Shown: positions 35,007 through 44,140 of the stretch, piece by piece | Numbering within the stretch: position 1 is the stretch's first letter | How the letters are laid out: every line of letters starts with the position of its first letter | Assembly (NCBI RefSeq): GCF_000014965.1 | Contig: NC_008554.1 | Coordinates: 1,042,001-1,106,000, forward strand | Direction: 5' to 3' | Origin: Syntrophobacter fumaroxidans MPOB | GTDB lineage: Bacteria; Desulfobacterota; Syntrophobacteria; Syntrophobacterales; Syntrophobacteraceae | DNA length: 64,000 nucleotides | Position numbers and translations under genes: made by a program | Notes under the pieces: model-generated | Databases searched by the model: none | What the model was told of the DNA's origin: nothing | Seen by the model: only the letters and a program-made list of their open reading frames with translations

Positions 35007-36554
35007 ATGCCCGCAGCCCGGGTTACCCTGGCCGATGACCTCGATCTGCTGCTGGCGGTCATGCCGCGAAACATTCGAGCGAAGATCGAAGAGAATCCTC
35101 AATATCATTCCCTGCTCGAAATCGTCCTGGATCTCGGTCGAATTCCGGAAGCGCGATACCCGGGAAGCATCGAGGAACTCTCGGAACATCCGGTTTCCCT
35201 GGAAGAGCTCAACTACGTTGTGTCAAGGGTGGCCCGATTCGGCGACGACAACCGCGCGGGCATCGAGCGGACCCTGCACCGTATTTCCGCCTTTCGCAAC
35301 CGAAGCGGGTCCGTGATCGGGTTGACCTGCAGGGTCGGTCGCGCCGTATTCGGAACGGTGGACATCGTGAGAGACGTGGTGGAGAGCGGTCATTCGCTGC
35401 TTCTCCTGGGCAGGCCCGGGGTCGGCAAGACCACCCTTTTGCGTGAGGCCGCCCGGGTTCTGGCCGACGATTTCGGCAAGCGCGTGATCATCGTGGACAC
35501 GTCCAACGAAATCGGCGGCGACGGCGACATTCCGCACCCCGGCATCGGCCGGGCGCGGCGCATGCAGGTCCCGACTCCCGGCAATCAGCATGGGGTGATG
35601 ATCGAGGCCGTGGAAAACCACATGCCCGAAGTCATCGTCATCGATGAAATCGGGACCGAGGCGGAGGCGCTCGCCGCCAGAACGATCGCCGAGCGCGGCG
35701 TGCAGCTGATCGCCACGGTGCACGGGAACACCCTCGAGAATCTTCTGCAGAACCCTTCCCTCTCGGATCTCGTCGGAGGACTCCAGAGCGTCACGCTCTC
35801 CGATGAAGAGGCGCGACGCCGGGGAACCCAGAAAACCGTCCTGGAACGCAAGCTTCCGCCGACTTTCAACGTCGTCATCGAAATACAGGAAAAGGACCGG
35901 CTGGCCGTCCACCACGACGTGGCTTCGGTGATCGATTATTCTCTGCGGGGTTTTCCATTCAGCCCGGAGGTCAGGATCCGGACCGGCGACGGCAGCGTGG
36001 AGGTCCACAAGCCCCAGGACCGGGACGAAGCCGCGCCTGCCGTTGAAGCGGCCGGGCCGGCTCGCGGCTCCTGGGCCGCCCACAGGCGCGGGAAGCGCAA
36101 AAACCTGCGGGTTTTTCCTTACGGGGTCGGTCGTGTCAGGCTGGAGCGAGCCATCCGGAACCTCGGAGTCCCCGTGGTCGTCTCGGCGGACGCCGAAAAA
36201 GCCGATGTGATCCTGATTCTGAAATCGCAGGAGAAGCGCCAGTCCAAGCGCCTTCGCGAGATCGAAGCCAGGGGCGTGCCCTTTCATCTGATCAGGAGCA
36301 ATACCGCCACCCAGATCGAAAATTTCCTGCGTTCGATTTTTTCGCTTCAGGAGACCGGGCCCGTCGAGGAAATCGCCCTGCAGGAGGCCGAAGTGGCCAT
36401 GATCAAGGTGCTCGACGAACAGAAAGCGGTGGAGCTTGCGCCGCGCAACAGCGGCATCCGCCGTCTCCAGCACCTGCTTGCGGACCAGCACGGCCTGAGG
36501 ACGGAAAGCAAAGGCCGGGAACCCTACCGACGCGTGGTCATTCACCCGTCGTAA
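35007..36554 (+). CDS. SpoIIIAA/Ycf45-like AAA ATPase with C-terminal R3H domain
   Basis: The 515-residue protein has an N-terminal region ([13 protein letters not shown]), an ATPase core with Walker [20 protein letters not shown], Walker [17 protein letters not shown] and sensor [14 protein letters not shown], a variable linker near 350-390, and an R3H nucleic-acid-binding domain at the end (RRLQH, the R-x3-H pair). This layout is shared with plastid/cyanobacterial Ycf45 proteins, whose function is not established; single-stranded nucleic-acid binding is likely. ATG 35007 follows GAAAGGACGG; an earlier frame start at 34893 lacks a ribosome site. It is monocistronic. Confidence 0.87.
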   Translation: MPAARVTLADDLDLLLAVMPRNIRAKIEENPQYHSLLEIVLDLGRIPEARYPGSIEELSEHPVSLEELNYVVSRVARFGDDNRAGIERTLHRISAFRNRSGSVIGLTCRVGRAVFGTVDIVRDVVESGHSLLLLGRPGVGKTTLLREAARVLADDFGKRVIIVDTSNEIGGDGDIPHPGIGRARRMQVPTPGNQHGVMIEAVENHMPEVIVIDEIGTEAEALAARTIAERGVQLIATVHGNTLENLLQNPSLSDLVGGLQSVTLSDEEARRRGTQKTVLERKLPPTFNVVIEIQEKDRLAVHHDVASVIDYSLRGFPFSPEVRIRTGDGSVEVHKPQDRDEAAPAVEAAGPARGSWAAHRRGKRKNLRVFPYGVGRVRLERAIRNLGVPVVVSADAEKADVILILKSQEKRQSKRLREIEARGVPFHLIRSNTATQIENFLRSIFSLQETGPVEEIALQEAEVAMIKVLDEQKAVELAPRNSGIRRLQHLLADQHGLRTESKGREPYRRVVIHPS

Positions 36555-36646
36555 GCCGGTCCTTTCACCCCTCTCGCAATCCCTGCACAGCGGGACCAAC
36601 CCGGGAAAACACGCTCAATCCTGCGGGCCGCGCAGCCGATGGAGGG

Positions 36647-37789
36647 CTATTGCCCCCCGCTTTTCAACAGGCGATTCATGAGAATGATCCGGTTCACTTT
36701 CTGATAGTCTTCGAACGATTCGTCGGAATTGCGCTGCAAAATCCGCTCGCGGAGTTTTTTCAGTTTGGGCTCATCGTCGAGCGAACTGGTTGCGGACAGC
36801 ACCCCGTAGTCTCCGGTTTTCCCCGCGGACATGTACAACCGGTCGTATTGAGCGGCGAAGTCGCCCGGGGCGGTGCGTTTTGCCGCCGCAAAGACATCCA
36901 GGGCCTTTTTCATGCGTTCCAGACCGTCGATCGTCTCCCGAGCGAACTTCAGGGGCGCCGGGTCCTTCTCCTTCCGGACGACTTCCTCGAAGAATGCCAG
37001 GAGGGTTCTCAGGTCGGGCGAGACTCTCTCCAGGGAGCTCAAGACGAGGCTGCGCAATTCGGGATCGGGTTCTTTCCAATAATGGTCCCGGAGCGGCTGC
37101 GCCGCCTCCAGCGGCATCAGCCACAGCCCCAGCACATGAATGCTGTGCATCCTGACGTTTCGATCCGGGTCCTCGATCTTTCCCAGCAGGAAGGGCGTCG
37201 CCTTGTCGCCCATCTTCCCGAACGCGAAGACGGACTCATAGTAGTATTCGTCGAAATCCTTTTTCAGAATGCCTTCGGTTCTGGGCAGCGCGGCCTCGTA
37301 ACCCATCTGGCACAGCAGATCGATCAGGTCGGCGCGTATGTCCTGTCGGGGGGTCTTGTCGTAGGCCGCCAGGAGAAACTGACCGGGCCTCTCGCCGCCG
37401 ATGGCGGCGAGGGCGTGATAGCAGTTTCGCATCACCAGCTCGGACCTCGTCAGAGCGGCCAGTTCCATCAGAACGTCGACCGTTTCGGGATCACGTGCGA
37501 GGCCAACCGCCCAAACAGTGACCGCAAGCTCCTGTTCGCTTGCTTCTCTGTCCTTGAGGCGCGGCACCAGCAGCTTTACGGCAAGGGAGGGATTCGAGCG
37601 GAGCCTGTTCTCGATCGTGCCGCTCAATTCCCGGGAGTCTGAATCCGGCCCTTGAGAAACGAGCTTCCTGATATCGGCCGCCAGGTCGTCCCCTTCGGCG
37701 GCGTGGGACAGCACGCAGCAGGTGAAGAAGAGGAGGACGGCCATCGTGAGCGCGAGCCCCCCGCTCTTCCCCTTTCGCAATTGGCACAT
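36647..37789 (-). CDS. Exported HEAT-repeat protein
   Basis: A signal peptide (GGLALTMAVLLFFTCCVLSH, cleavage near SHA-AE, or a lipobox at FTC) is followed by a helical protein of about 350 residues. Repeats of the HEAT/PBS-lyase type are visible: TVWAVGLARDPETVDVLMEL, YHALAAIGGERPGQFLLAAY, VFAFGKMGDKATPFLLGKIE, and HVLGLWLMPLEAAQPLRDHY. Such proteins usually act as protein-binding scaffolds. ATG 37789 is preceded by GGGAGG. It follows era on the same strand 117 bases later but has no clear functional link. The C-terminal 90 residues are unassigned. Confidence 0.75.
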   Translation of the reverse strand: MCQLRKGKSGGLALTMAVLLFFTCCVLSHAAEGDDLAADIRKLVSQGPDSDSRELSGTIENRLRSNPSLAVKLLVPRLKDREASEQELAVTVWAVGLARDPETVDVLMELAALTRSELVMRNCYHALAAIGGERPGQFLLAAYDKTPRQDIRADLIDLLCQMGYEAALPRTEGILKKDFDEYYYESVFAFGKMGDKATPFLLGKIEDPDRNVRMHSIHVLGLWLMPLEAAQPLRDHYWKEPDPELRSLVLSSLERVSPDLRTLLAFFEEVVRKEKDPAPLKFARETIDGLERMKKALDVFAAAKRTAPGDFAAQYDRLYMSAGKTGDYGVLSATSSLDDEPKLKKLRERILQRNSDESFEDYQKVNRIILMNRLLKSGGQ

Positions 37790-37906
37790 GGTGAACCTCC
37801 CTTGACCGGTGAAGGCGGAAACCATGGCGGCGGCAGCCCCCGCGATCCGGCCTTACCCGACACGAATGAACTCCCGCCGCGCGGGCGTTCGTCACGCCCT
37901 TTGGGC

Positions 37907-38830
37907 TCACTGCCGGTCGGGAGAATGGTATCCGAATTCGGCGAGTGTGCGCGGATCCTTGCGCCAGTTCTTCGTGACGCGCACAAAAATGCCCAGGTAG
38001 ACGTGGCAGCCCAGTAGTTTCTCGATATCCTCACGGGCCTGACGACCGATTTCCTTCAGCATCTGCCCCTTCTTTCCGATAACGATGGCCTTCTGGGATT
38101 CGCGTTCCACGTGAACGACGGCTTCGATGTCTATTCGGTTCTTCTCCGGAATCTCTGCAAATCTTTCCACGGACACTGCAACCGCGTAGGGAACCTCCTG
38201 GTGCGCGAGGCGGAAAACCTTCTCCCGGATCAGCTCGGCGACAAGAAACCGTTCGTGCTGGTCCGTGAGGTGGTCTTCGGGATAGTATTGAGGCCCCTCC
38301 TGCAGGAGCGCGACCAGTTCCGTCATGAGCTCGTCGGTGCCCTCTCCCTGCAAAGCCGACACCGGAACAACCGCGTGAAAAGAATGACGTCCCCGGTATT
38401 TTTCGATGAGCGGCAGGAGGCGGCTCTTGTCGGCGAGGGCATCGATTTTGTTGATAACGAGGATTACGGGCGTGTCGATCCGTCCAAGATTTTCCAGAAT
38501 GTAGTCGTTGATTTCAGGGTCCGGCTCCGGAATCTCGATGAGGAAACATACGGCATCCGCTTCCCCCAGCGTGGCCAGCGCCGTGTCCACCAGGACCCGG
38601 TTGAACCTGTCCTTGGCCCGGTGTATGCCCGGGGTATCCATAAAGACGATCTGGAAGCCCGGTTCCGTCAGAATCCCGAGGATTCGGTTGCGCGTTGTCT
38701 GGGGCTTGGGAGCGGTGATTGAAATCTTCTCCCGCAGGAAGCGGTTCAGCAGGGTGGACTTGCCCACGTTCGGGGCCCCGATGAGGGCCACGTAGCCCGA
38801 TTTGAATACGGCCGGGGTTTCTTGCGTCAT
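37907..38830 (-). CDS. era: GTPase Era
   Basis: Era is an essential Ras-like GTPase that binds the 3' end of 16S rRNA during small-subunit assembly. The 307-residue protein has G1 GAPNVGKSTLLNRFL, G3 DTPGIHRAKDRFN, G4 NKIDALADK, G5 SALQGEGTDEL, and a C-terminal KH domain with GKKGQMLKEIGRQAREDIEK. It lies downstream of the radical SAM and rnc genes on the same strand, a common grouping, but an interspersed repeat sits between it and the radical SAM gene. Confidence 0.97.
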   Translation of the reverse strand: MTQETPAVFKSGYVALIGAPNVGKSTLLNRFLREKISITAPKPQTTRNRILGILTEPGFQIVFMDTPGIHRAKDRFNRVLVDTALATLGEADAVCFLIEIPEPDPEINDYILENLGRIDTPVILVINKIDALADKSRLLPLIEKYRGRHSFHAVVPVSALQGEGTDELMTELVALLQEGPQYYPEDHLTDQHERFLVAELIREKVFRLAHQEVPYAVAVSVERFAEIPEKNRIDIEAVVHVERESQKAIVIGKKGQMLKEIGRQAREDIEKLLGCHVYLGIFVRVTKNWRKDPRTLAEFGYHSPDRQ

Positions 38831-38848
38831 TTGCGGGATTCCTTTCCG

Positions 38849-38941
38849 GGGTCAAACCTACACTTTTCACATATTTCCACAAACCTTGGCCTCGCAACGA
38901 AGCACGAAAATCTCTCGGGCCGAAATATTTTCACACAAATC
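38849..38941 (+). repeat. Interspersed repeat copy upstream of era
   Basis: It begins GGGGTCAAACCTACACTTTT, as does the copy before livH, and continues through CACAAACC, CGCAACGAAGCACGAAAATC, CTCGGGCC and TTTTCACACAAA. The resemblance to 24041-24170 extends over about 90 bases, with one unit instead of two and without the GTGAGC stem. Like the livH copy it lies just before a minus-strand start codon (19 bases). Confidence 0.8.
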
Positions 38942-39124
38942 GTCATTCCCTCAGGGTTCCCCTCGATCGATGAAAAACGGCCCCGCGGCTACGTGATCCG
39001 AAGCCGCCTGGTTCTGTTTCCCCATGTGATCGCATCATACCACTGGAACAGGATGAGCGGGCAAGCGTCACTGCCCGCTCACACCGCGCCGGAACGGCGC
39101 GCATTGTGCAAGCCCGGCCGCATC

Positions 39125-40204
39125 CTAATCCCATAACAGATCGATGCGCTCTTCGTCCCGGTCCTTCTCCGCCCTCACGTTGAAGCGTTCCAGGCCGAGC
39201 TCCGCCTCGATGAATTCGACGTTTTCACGAGACGGGCCCAGCACTTCGGATCGGACCCGGTCGTGGACGACGGCAGTCAGTCTCGCGGTCCTGACGCCCT
39301 CGGGTTCGAACCGCACCAGTTCCAGGATCCGGTCTCGCCGGTACCTGGACTTGACCAGGTATCCGAAGGCGGGGTGATACGGACCTGCCAGGACCACTCC
39401 CGGCTTCTCCAGTTCCGGGTCCGCTTGCAGTCCCATCCGCGCCGTGGGAACATGCGCCTCCCGCAGGGCCGCGTAGGCTCGCGCGCACCACCGAACCGCC
39501 TCTTCGAGGGACAGAGGCCGATACGATCCCGCGCGATACCAGTCCGCCAGGGTGGTATCCTTCAGCACAAGGGTCGGATACAGCCTGACGAATTCCGGTC
39601 CGAGCCCGATGGTCCGACGGAGCGATTCCAGGAACACCTCGCATGTGTCTCCCGGCAGTCCCGGCATCAACTGAAGGCCGAGTCTCCACCCGCGCGCGCG
39701 CACTGCCGCGCATGCGCGTTCCACCGTTCTCACCCCGTAGCCGCGGCGGCTCCTCTCCAACACCGTTTCCGAAAGACTCTGCACCCCGAGCTCGACCGTC
39801 CTCACCGGATAGTCCGAAAGAAGCTCCAGGCAGGGCTCAGTCAGAGCATCCGGGCGGGTTGAAAATCTGATGCCCGTGAATAACCCTTCCTTTATGGGAA
39901 CATTGACGGTGTCGAGAATCTGCCGCAATACGGCTATGGGCAGCGACGTGAACGTTCCTCCGTAGAAGGAGATTTCGCCCGCTATTCCACACCGGCGCGC
40001 ATCAGCAGTCAGGCGGTCCAGCCCCAGCCGGAAAATCCGCAGGATGTCCTGTGCCGTCCCCGATTCCGACGGCCCGCACGGCGCCGTCACCGCGTTCTGG
40101 TTGCAGTAGACGCAGCGGAACGGGCATCCCGCATGAGGCAGAAAAACGGGGTAGATGCGTTCTTCGGGTTTCTTTTCAGTCAAGGGACCATGAATCCGCG
40201 GCAA
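39125..40204 (-). CDS. Elp3-like radical SAM protein
   Basis: This is a 359-residue radical SAM protein with the cluster motif CPFRCVYCNQNAVTA near residue 27 and an Elp3/HemN-like core: GEISFYGGTFTSLPIAVLRQ, RFSTRPDALTEPCLELL, VELGVQSLSETVLERSRRGY, and LQLMPGLPGDT. The group occurs in deltaproteobacteria next to rnc and era. It has no GNAT domain, so it is not full-length Elp3; the substrate is unknown. Its first 29 bases overlap the end of rnc, suggesting translational coupling. Confidence 0.85.
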   Translation of the reverse strand: MPRIHGPLTEKKPEERIYPVFLPHAGCPFRCVYCNQNAVTAPCGPSESGTAQDILRIFRLGLDRLTADARRCGIAGEISFYGGTFTSLPIAVLRQILDTVNVPIKEGLFTGIRFSTRPDALTEPCLELLSDYPVRTVELGVQSLSETVLERSRRGYGVRTVERACAAVRARGWRLGLQLMPGLPGDTCEVFLESLRRTIGLGPEFVRLYPTLVLKDTTLADWYRAGSYRPLSLEEAVRWCARAYAALREAHVPTARMGLQADPELEKPGVVLAGPYHPAFGYLVKSRYRRDRILELVRFEPEGVRTARLTAVVHDRVRSEVLGPSRENVEFIEAELGLERFNVRAEKDRDEERIDLLWD

Positions 40205-40904
40205 TGATTTGCAGTGCCTTCTCGGCGGCGGCCTGCTGGGCGTCTTTCTTGCTTTTGCCCGATCCGCCGGCCAACACCTGCCCTTCGAGGACCACGTTCA
40301 TGTGAAAGGTCTTGTCGTGGTCCGGCCCCTCCTCACGGTCCAGAACATACACCGGAGTGAGCTTGTACCGGGCCTGGGTCAGTTCCTGCAGTTGGGTTTT
40401 GTAGTCCTTGTCCAGCGCCTTGAGAACATGTTCCCGCTTTTCGAACCGAAGATACACGTCGAAGAGCTTCTTGATCACGCCGAGAACCGCGTCCAGGCCG
40501 CCATCGAGGTAGATGGACGCGAGCAGAGCTTCCAGGCTGTCGGCCAGCAAGGAGGCTTTCCGGCGTCCGCCGGTCATCTCCTCGCCCTTTCCCAGCAACA
40601 GGTATTCTCCGAGATTGAGCTCGACGGCGATCCGGGTCAACTCCCGTTCGTTGACGATGGCGGACCGGAGACGGGAGAGCTCCCCTTCGTTGTAGTCCGG
40701 AAACTGTTCCAACAGGAAGTGGCTGATCGCAAGCCCCAGCACCGCATCCCCCAAAAACTCGAGGGTTTCGTTATCCTTCTCGTCCAGGTGTGGATTCTCG
40801 TGCAGGTAGGACCGGTGCACCAGGGCCCGGTGAAGGAGTCCTTCATCGCCGAAACGGTAGCCGAGAAGGTTCTGAAGCGCCTCAAGCCCGTCGGACGGTT
40901 TCAT
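40176..40904 (-). CDS. rnc: Ribonuclease III
   Basis: RNase III cleaves double-stranded RNA in rRNA and mRNA processing. The protein has the catalytic helix NETLEFLGDAVLGLAISHFL, the second acidic cluster ADSLEALLASIYLDGGLDAV, and a C-terminal dsRNA-binding domain with SGKSKKDAQQAAAEKALQII. Length (243 residues from ATG 40904) is normal; a TTG at 40934 would add ten residues. It is the first gene of the rnc-radical SAM-era group on the minus strand. Confidence 0.96.
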   Translation of the reverse strand: MKPSDGLEALQNLLGYRFGDEGLLHRALVHRSYLHENPHLDEKDNETLEFLGDAVLGLAISHFLLEQFPDYNEGELSRLRSAIVNERELTRIAVELNLGEYLLLGKGEEMTGGRRKASLLADSLEALLASIYLDGGLDAVLGVIKKLFDVYLRFEKREHVLKALDKDYKTQLQELTQARYKLTPVYVLDREEGPDHDKTFHMNVVLEGQVLAGGSGKSKKDAQQAAAEKALQIIAADSWSLD

Positions 40905-41087
40905 TGGCCTGCGATGTCCCGTTGGTTCCTGCAAGAATCGAATCGTCTCCTTCTTCCGGCATCCCGGTTCCCCCTATACATCTCAGGAGTAAACCCTATT
41001 GTCAAGATCACCGGTAAACTATTATGATGATCGTGCCGCGCGTTGGCTTTTTTGCCCTCAAACCGCAGATCGGAGAAAGACCGGACC

Positions 41088-41663
41088 GTGCTGACCTGGA
41101 TCAATTCACCGCCCTCCGGGGGCGATCGATACCTCTTCGTGGACCGCGACGGGGTGATCAACGTCGACGACGATGCCTACATCAAGACCGTGGATGATTA
41201 CGGATTCTACGCCGAAGCCCTGGAAGCTCTCGCTTGGCTAAAGGCACGCCGCGTCGGAGTGATCGTGATCAGCAACCAGTCCGGGCTCAACCGCGGAATC
41301 ATCGCCTGGGATGATTTCTGGGCCATTCATGAATCGATGGTCCGCGGCATCCGCGAGGCCGGAGGCGACCTGCTCGCGGCCTATTATTGTCCCCACCGCC
41401 CCGATGAAGGCTGTTCGTGCCGCAAGCCTGCCCCGGGAATGATTTTAGCAGCCTGCAACACCTATCCGATTACTCCTGAGACGACGTACATGATCGGGGA
41501 CAGGACATCGGATCTTCTCGCCGCTGAGAACGCGGGTTGCCGGGGCGTCCTGCTCGACCGCTCCGCCGACGGCACGGAGCTTGCGCCGTTTGAGGGCGCC
41601 GACGGATCGTTCGATCGCTTTCCCGGTCTCCTGGAAGCCGTTCACTCTATTTTTTCCGATTGA
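41088..41663 (+). CDS. gmhB: HAD-family heptose-bisphosphate phosphatase (GmhB type)
   Basis: GmhB removes the 7-phosphate from D-glycero-D-manno-heptose 1,7-bisphosphate in LPS-core or S-layer sugar synthesis. The product has the HAD nucleophile motif LFVDRDGVINVDD, motif II VIVISNQSGLNRG, the Zn loop CPHRPDEGCSCRKPAPGM, and the motif MIGDRTSDLLAAENAGCRG. Length (191 residues) is normal. GTG 41088 has GGAGAAAG eight bases upstream; the frame also opens at TTG 41043. Related histidinol-phosphate phosphatases share the motifs, but there are no his genes nearby. Confidence 0.87.
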   Translation: MLTWINSPPSGGDRYLFVDRDGVINVDDDAYIKTVDDYGFYAEALEALAWLKARRVGVIVISNQSGLNRGIIAWDDFWAIHESMVRGIREAGGDLLAAYYCPHRPDEGCSCRKPAPGMILAACNTYPITPETTYMIGDRTSDLLAAENAGCRGVLLDRSADGTELAPFEGADGSFDRFPGLLEAVHSIFSD

Positions 41664-41752
41664 ATCCCGGGAGAGTGCGGCTGGTTCCCGGGTTCGCGCG
41701 CCGCGGATTTCCATGTCCGGCAGAGTCGAACGCGCGTTAGGAAGGAAGAAGC

Positions 41753-42424
41753 ATGCTCTACCCCCCTTTTCTGCCGTTTTTTCTTTTTGTGTTCCTGTTC
41801 ATCCTGCTGGCCATGTTCGCCCTGTTTCAACTGGGATTGTTCACCATGGCCTTAAGCCGCCTGGGAATCGCGCCCGAATACCTTTTTTCTCTTCTTCTCC
41901 TGTGCATTGTGGGGAGCCTCGTCAACATCCCCATCCGCCGAATAAGGCTCGACACGGAGTATGAAGACCGGCACGAGATTTCCTTTTTCGGCATCCGGTT
42001 CCGGCCGCCGCCCCTGCAGCGAAGCCGCGAAATGATCCTGGCCGTCAACGTGGGAGGCGCGATCATCCCATCCCTGCTGTCCCTGTACCTGTTCACCCAC
42101 GCCGCGAACCCGATCCGCATGCTGCTCGCCCTGGCGGCCGTCACTTTCGTCGTCTACAAGCTTGCCCGGCCCGTCCCGGGGGTGGGAATCGCCACGCCCA
42201 TGTTCATTCCGCCAATCGCCGCGGCGCTGGCGGGCATGATTTTCAACTACGAATGGGCGGCACCCACGGCATACATGGCCGGCACGCTGGGCACTCTCAT
42301 CGGGGCCGACATTCTGCATCTCGGCAAGATTAGGCAACTGCGCACCCCAATGGCCTCCATCGGGGGCGCCGGGACCTTCGACGGCATATTCCTCACGGGG
42401 ATCCTTGCCGTCCTTCTTTCCTGA
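41753..42424 (+). CDS. DUF1614 integral membrane protein
   Basis: The 223-residue protein has about seven hydrophobic segments, beginning FLPFFLFVFLFILLAMFALF and including the conserved AVNVGGAIIPSLLSLYL and VGIATPMFIPPIAAALAGMI and ending GGAGTFDGIFLTGILAVLLS. These match DUF1614, a family of unknown function seen in archaea and anaerobic bacteria. It stands between the GmhB-type gene and the DUF362 gene, each separated by about 90-130 bases. ATG 41753 has GGAAGGAAG upstream. Confidence 0.82.
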   Translation: MLYPPFLPFFLFVFLFILLAMFALFQLGLFTMALSRLGIAPEYLFSLLLLCIVGSLVNIPIRRIRLDTEYEDRHEISFFGIRFRPPPLQRSREMILAVNVGGAIIPSLLSLYLFTHAANPIRMLLALAAVTFVVYKLARPVPGVGIATPMFIPPIAAALAGMIFNYEWAAPTAYMAGTLGTLIGADILHLGKIRQLRTPMASIGGAGTFDGIFLTGILAVLLS

Positions 42425-42555
42425 ACGACGGGCGCCTTTTCAGTGATTTGACGGCACATCCGTTGCGCCCGATAATGAGCCGCGAACGCCGAGCGGCTGT
42501 CGCCCGACGATCGCAAAAACCACGAACCTCGAACCTGGAAAGGATTGGGTGAAGC

Positions 42556-43701
42556 ATGGCAAGTCGGGTCTACTACACCGATCTCAGGGCCGGCAACGAC
42601 CAGAGCCTCTTGGACAAAATCCGGAACCTGGCCGAGTCGGCGGGCATTCAGAAAGTGGTCAGGAAGAGAGGCCTGACGGCCGTGAAAATCCACTTCGGAG
42701 AACGCGGCAATACGGCTTTCATCCGCCCGCTGCTGGTGCGCCCGGTCATCGACTCCATCGTCCGGGCCGGAGGAAAGCCGTTTCTTACGGATGCCAACAC
42801 GCTCTATGTCGGGACGCGGGGGAATGCGGTGGATCATCTCACCACCGCCGTTCTCAATGGGTTCGCCTACGCGGTGGTCGGGGCTCCTCTCATCGTGGCC
42901 GATGGAATCGACGGGAAGGATGACGTGACCGTGCCGCTGAACTTCAAACACTGCAAGGAAGCGTTCGTGGGAACCGCCATTGCAAGGGCCGATTCCATCA
43001 TTTCCCTGGCTCACTTCAAGCTGCACGAAGCGACGGGCTTCGGTGGAGCGATCAAGAACGTCGGCATGGGCTCGGCGTCGCGCCGGGGTAAAATGGCTCA
43101 GCATTCCGAGGTGTCTCCGCAGCTGATTCTCAAGAATTGCATCGGCTGCGGCGTGTGCCGGGACCAGTGCGCCCACGAGGCGATCGAGCTGGTGGACCGG
43201 CCCGAGGATGCGCCCCGTCCCGAACCAAAGATCACTCAGATGGCGCGGATCGATCCGCGCAGATGCGTCGGTTGCGCCGCATGCATCCATGCATGTCCTC
43301 AGCACGCGCTCGAAGTCGATTGGAAAACGGATCTGCCCAGGTTCATGGAGAGGATGGTGGAATACACCGCCGGGGCCCTCAAGGGAAAGGAGAAACATTC
43401 CCTGTTCATCAATTTTCTCACCCAGATTTCACCGGCCTGCGACTGCCATTCCTATGCCGATGCCCCCATCGTGGCGGACATCGGAATCCTGGCTTCCCGC
43501 GATCCGGTGGCCATCGACCAGGCGTCCATGGACCTCGTGAATGCGCAGCCGCCCCTGGATTCCTCGTGCATCGCGGGCAACCCGTTCGCCCGCGAAGACA
43601 AGGTGAGGGCCGTGTATCCCCATATCGACTGGCAACATCAACTGGATTATGCCGAATCGGTGGGCCTGGGCGGCAGAGCTTATGACCTGGTAAAAGCTTG
43701 A
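42556..43701 (+). CDS. DUF362 protein with two [4Fe-4S] ferredoxin motifs
   Basis: The 381-residue protein has an N-terminal DUF362 domain (VKIHFGERGNTAFIRPLLVR, DANTLYVGTRGNAVDHL, LAHFKLHEATGFGGAIKNVG) and two ferredoxin motifs, CIGCGVCRDQCAHEAIEL and CVGCAACIHACPQHALEV, followed by the family's C-terminal DIGILASRDPVAIDQASMDL. Members are thought to be cytoplasmic iron-sulfur proteins of unknown substrate. A small start-proximal ATG (42556) is preceded by GGAAAGG. tRNA-Sec lies 167 bases downstream. Confidence 0.87.
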   Translation: MASRVYYTDLRAGNDQSLLDKIRNLAESAGIQKVVRKRGLTAVKIHFGERGNTAFIRPLLVRPVIDSIVRAGGKPFLTDANTLYVGTRGNAVDHLTTAVLNGFAYAVVGAPLIVADGIDGKDDVTVPLNFKHCKEAFVGTAIARADSIISLAHFKLHEATGFGGAIKNVGMGSASRRGKMAQHSEVSPQLILKNCIGCGVCRDQCAHEAIELVDRPEDAPRPEPKITQMARIDPRRCVGCAACIHACPQHALEVDWKTDLPRFMERMVEYTAGALKGKEKHSLFINFLTQISPACDCHSYADAPIVADIGILASRDPVAIDQASMDLVNAQPPLDSSCIAGNPFAREDKVRAVYPHIDWQHQLDYAESVGLGGRAYDLVKA

Positions 43702-43833
43702 GGCGCCGGGGCGCTCCCGCGGTACCGCCGATGCCGGCCCGGGACGCTCCGCCTGCTCCATGGCGGCAGCGCCGAGCGCGAACGCTCTCCGCCAATCTCC
43801 CGTCCGGTTCAAGAATGCCTGTCCAAAAATGCC

Positions 43834-43862
43834 TTGTCAAAAGGACGGTCATTGTTTACATT
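43834..43862 (+). promoter_or_regulatory. Promoter of tRNA-Sec
   Basis: TTGTCA and TACATT are separated by exactly 17 bases, and the tRNA begins six bases after the -10 hexamer. Both hexamers match sigma-70 consensus at five and four positions. Confidence 0.7.
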
Positions 43863-43868
43863 GCGCAC

Positions 43869-43967
43869 GGAAGCGCCAAGCTCACTGGTGGGGCTCCCGG
43901 ACTTCAAATCCGGTGCGGGGTAGTGAAGGCTGTCCCGGGTGGGTTCGATTCCCATGCGCTTCCGCCA
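43869..43967 (+). tRNA. selC: tRNA-Sec (anticodon UCA)
   Basis: The 99-base sequence has the long acceptor arm GGAAGCGC pairing with GCGCTTCC, the anticodon arm CCGGACTTCAAATCCGG with anticodon TCA, a long variable arm (GCGGGG through CCCGGG), and GGGTTCGATTCCC as T arm. It ends in G followed by encoded CCA. Length, variable arm and UCA anticodon identify it as the selenocysteine tRNA, so the organism should decode some UGA codons as selenocysteine. Its 3' end borders an AT-rich insert. Confidence 0.97.
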
Positions 43968-44140
43968 ACTTACAGACCACATACAAAACGGGCGGCCTAG
44001 ACGGCTCGTGGTGTGCACATAGTATGCACGAATGCAAATTATGGCACATCTCTGTGTTCCCTTTTTGTAAAGACCTAGGTTTTTGTGAAGCATTATTCTA
44101 AAATAGAGAATCGCGGCGGTGGCGATTCGGTATTCGGTGG

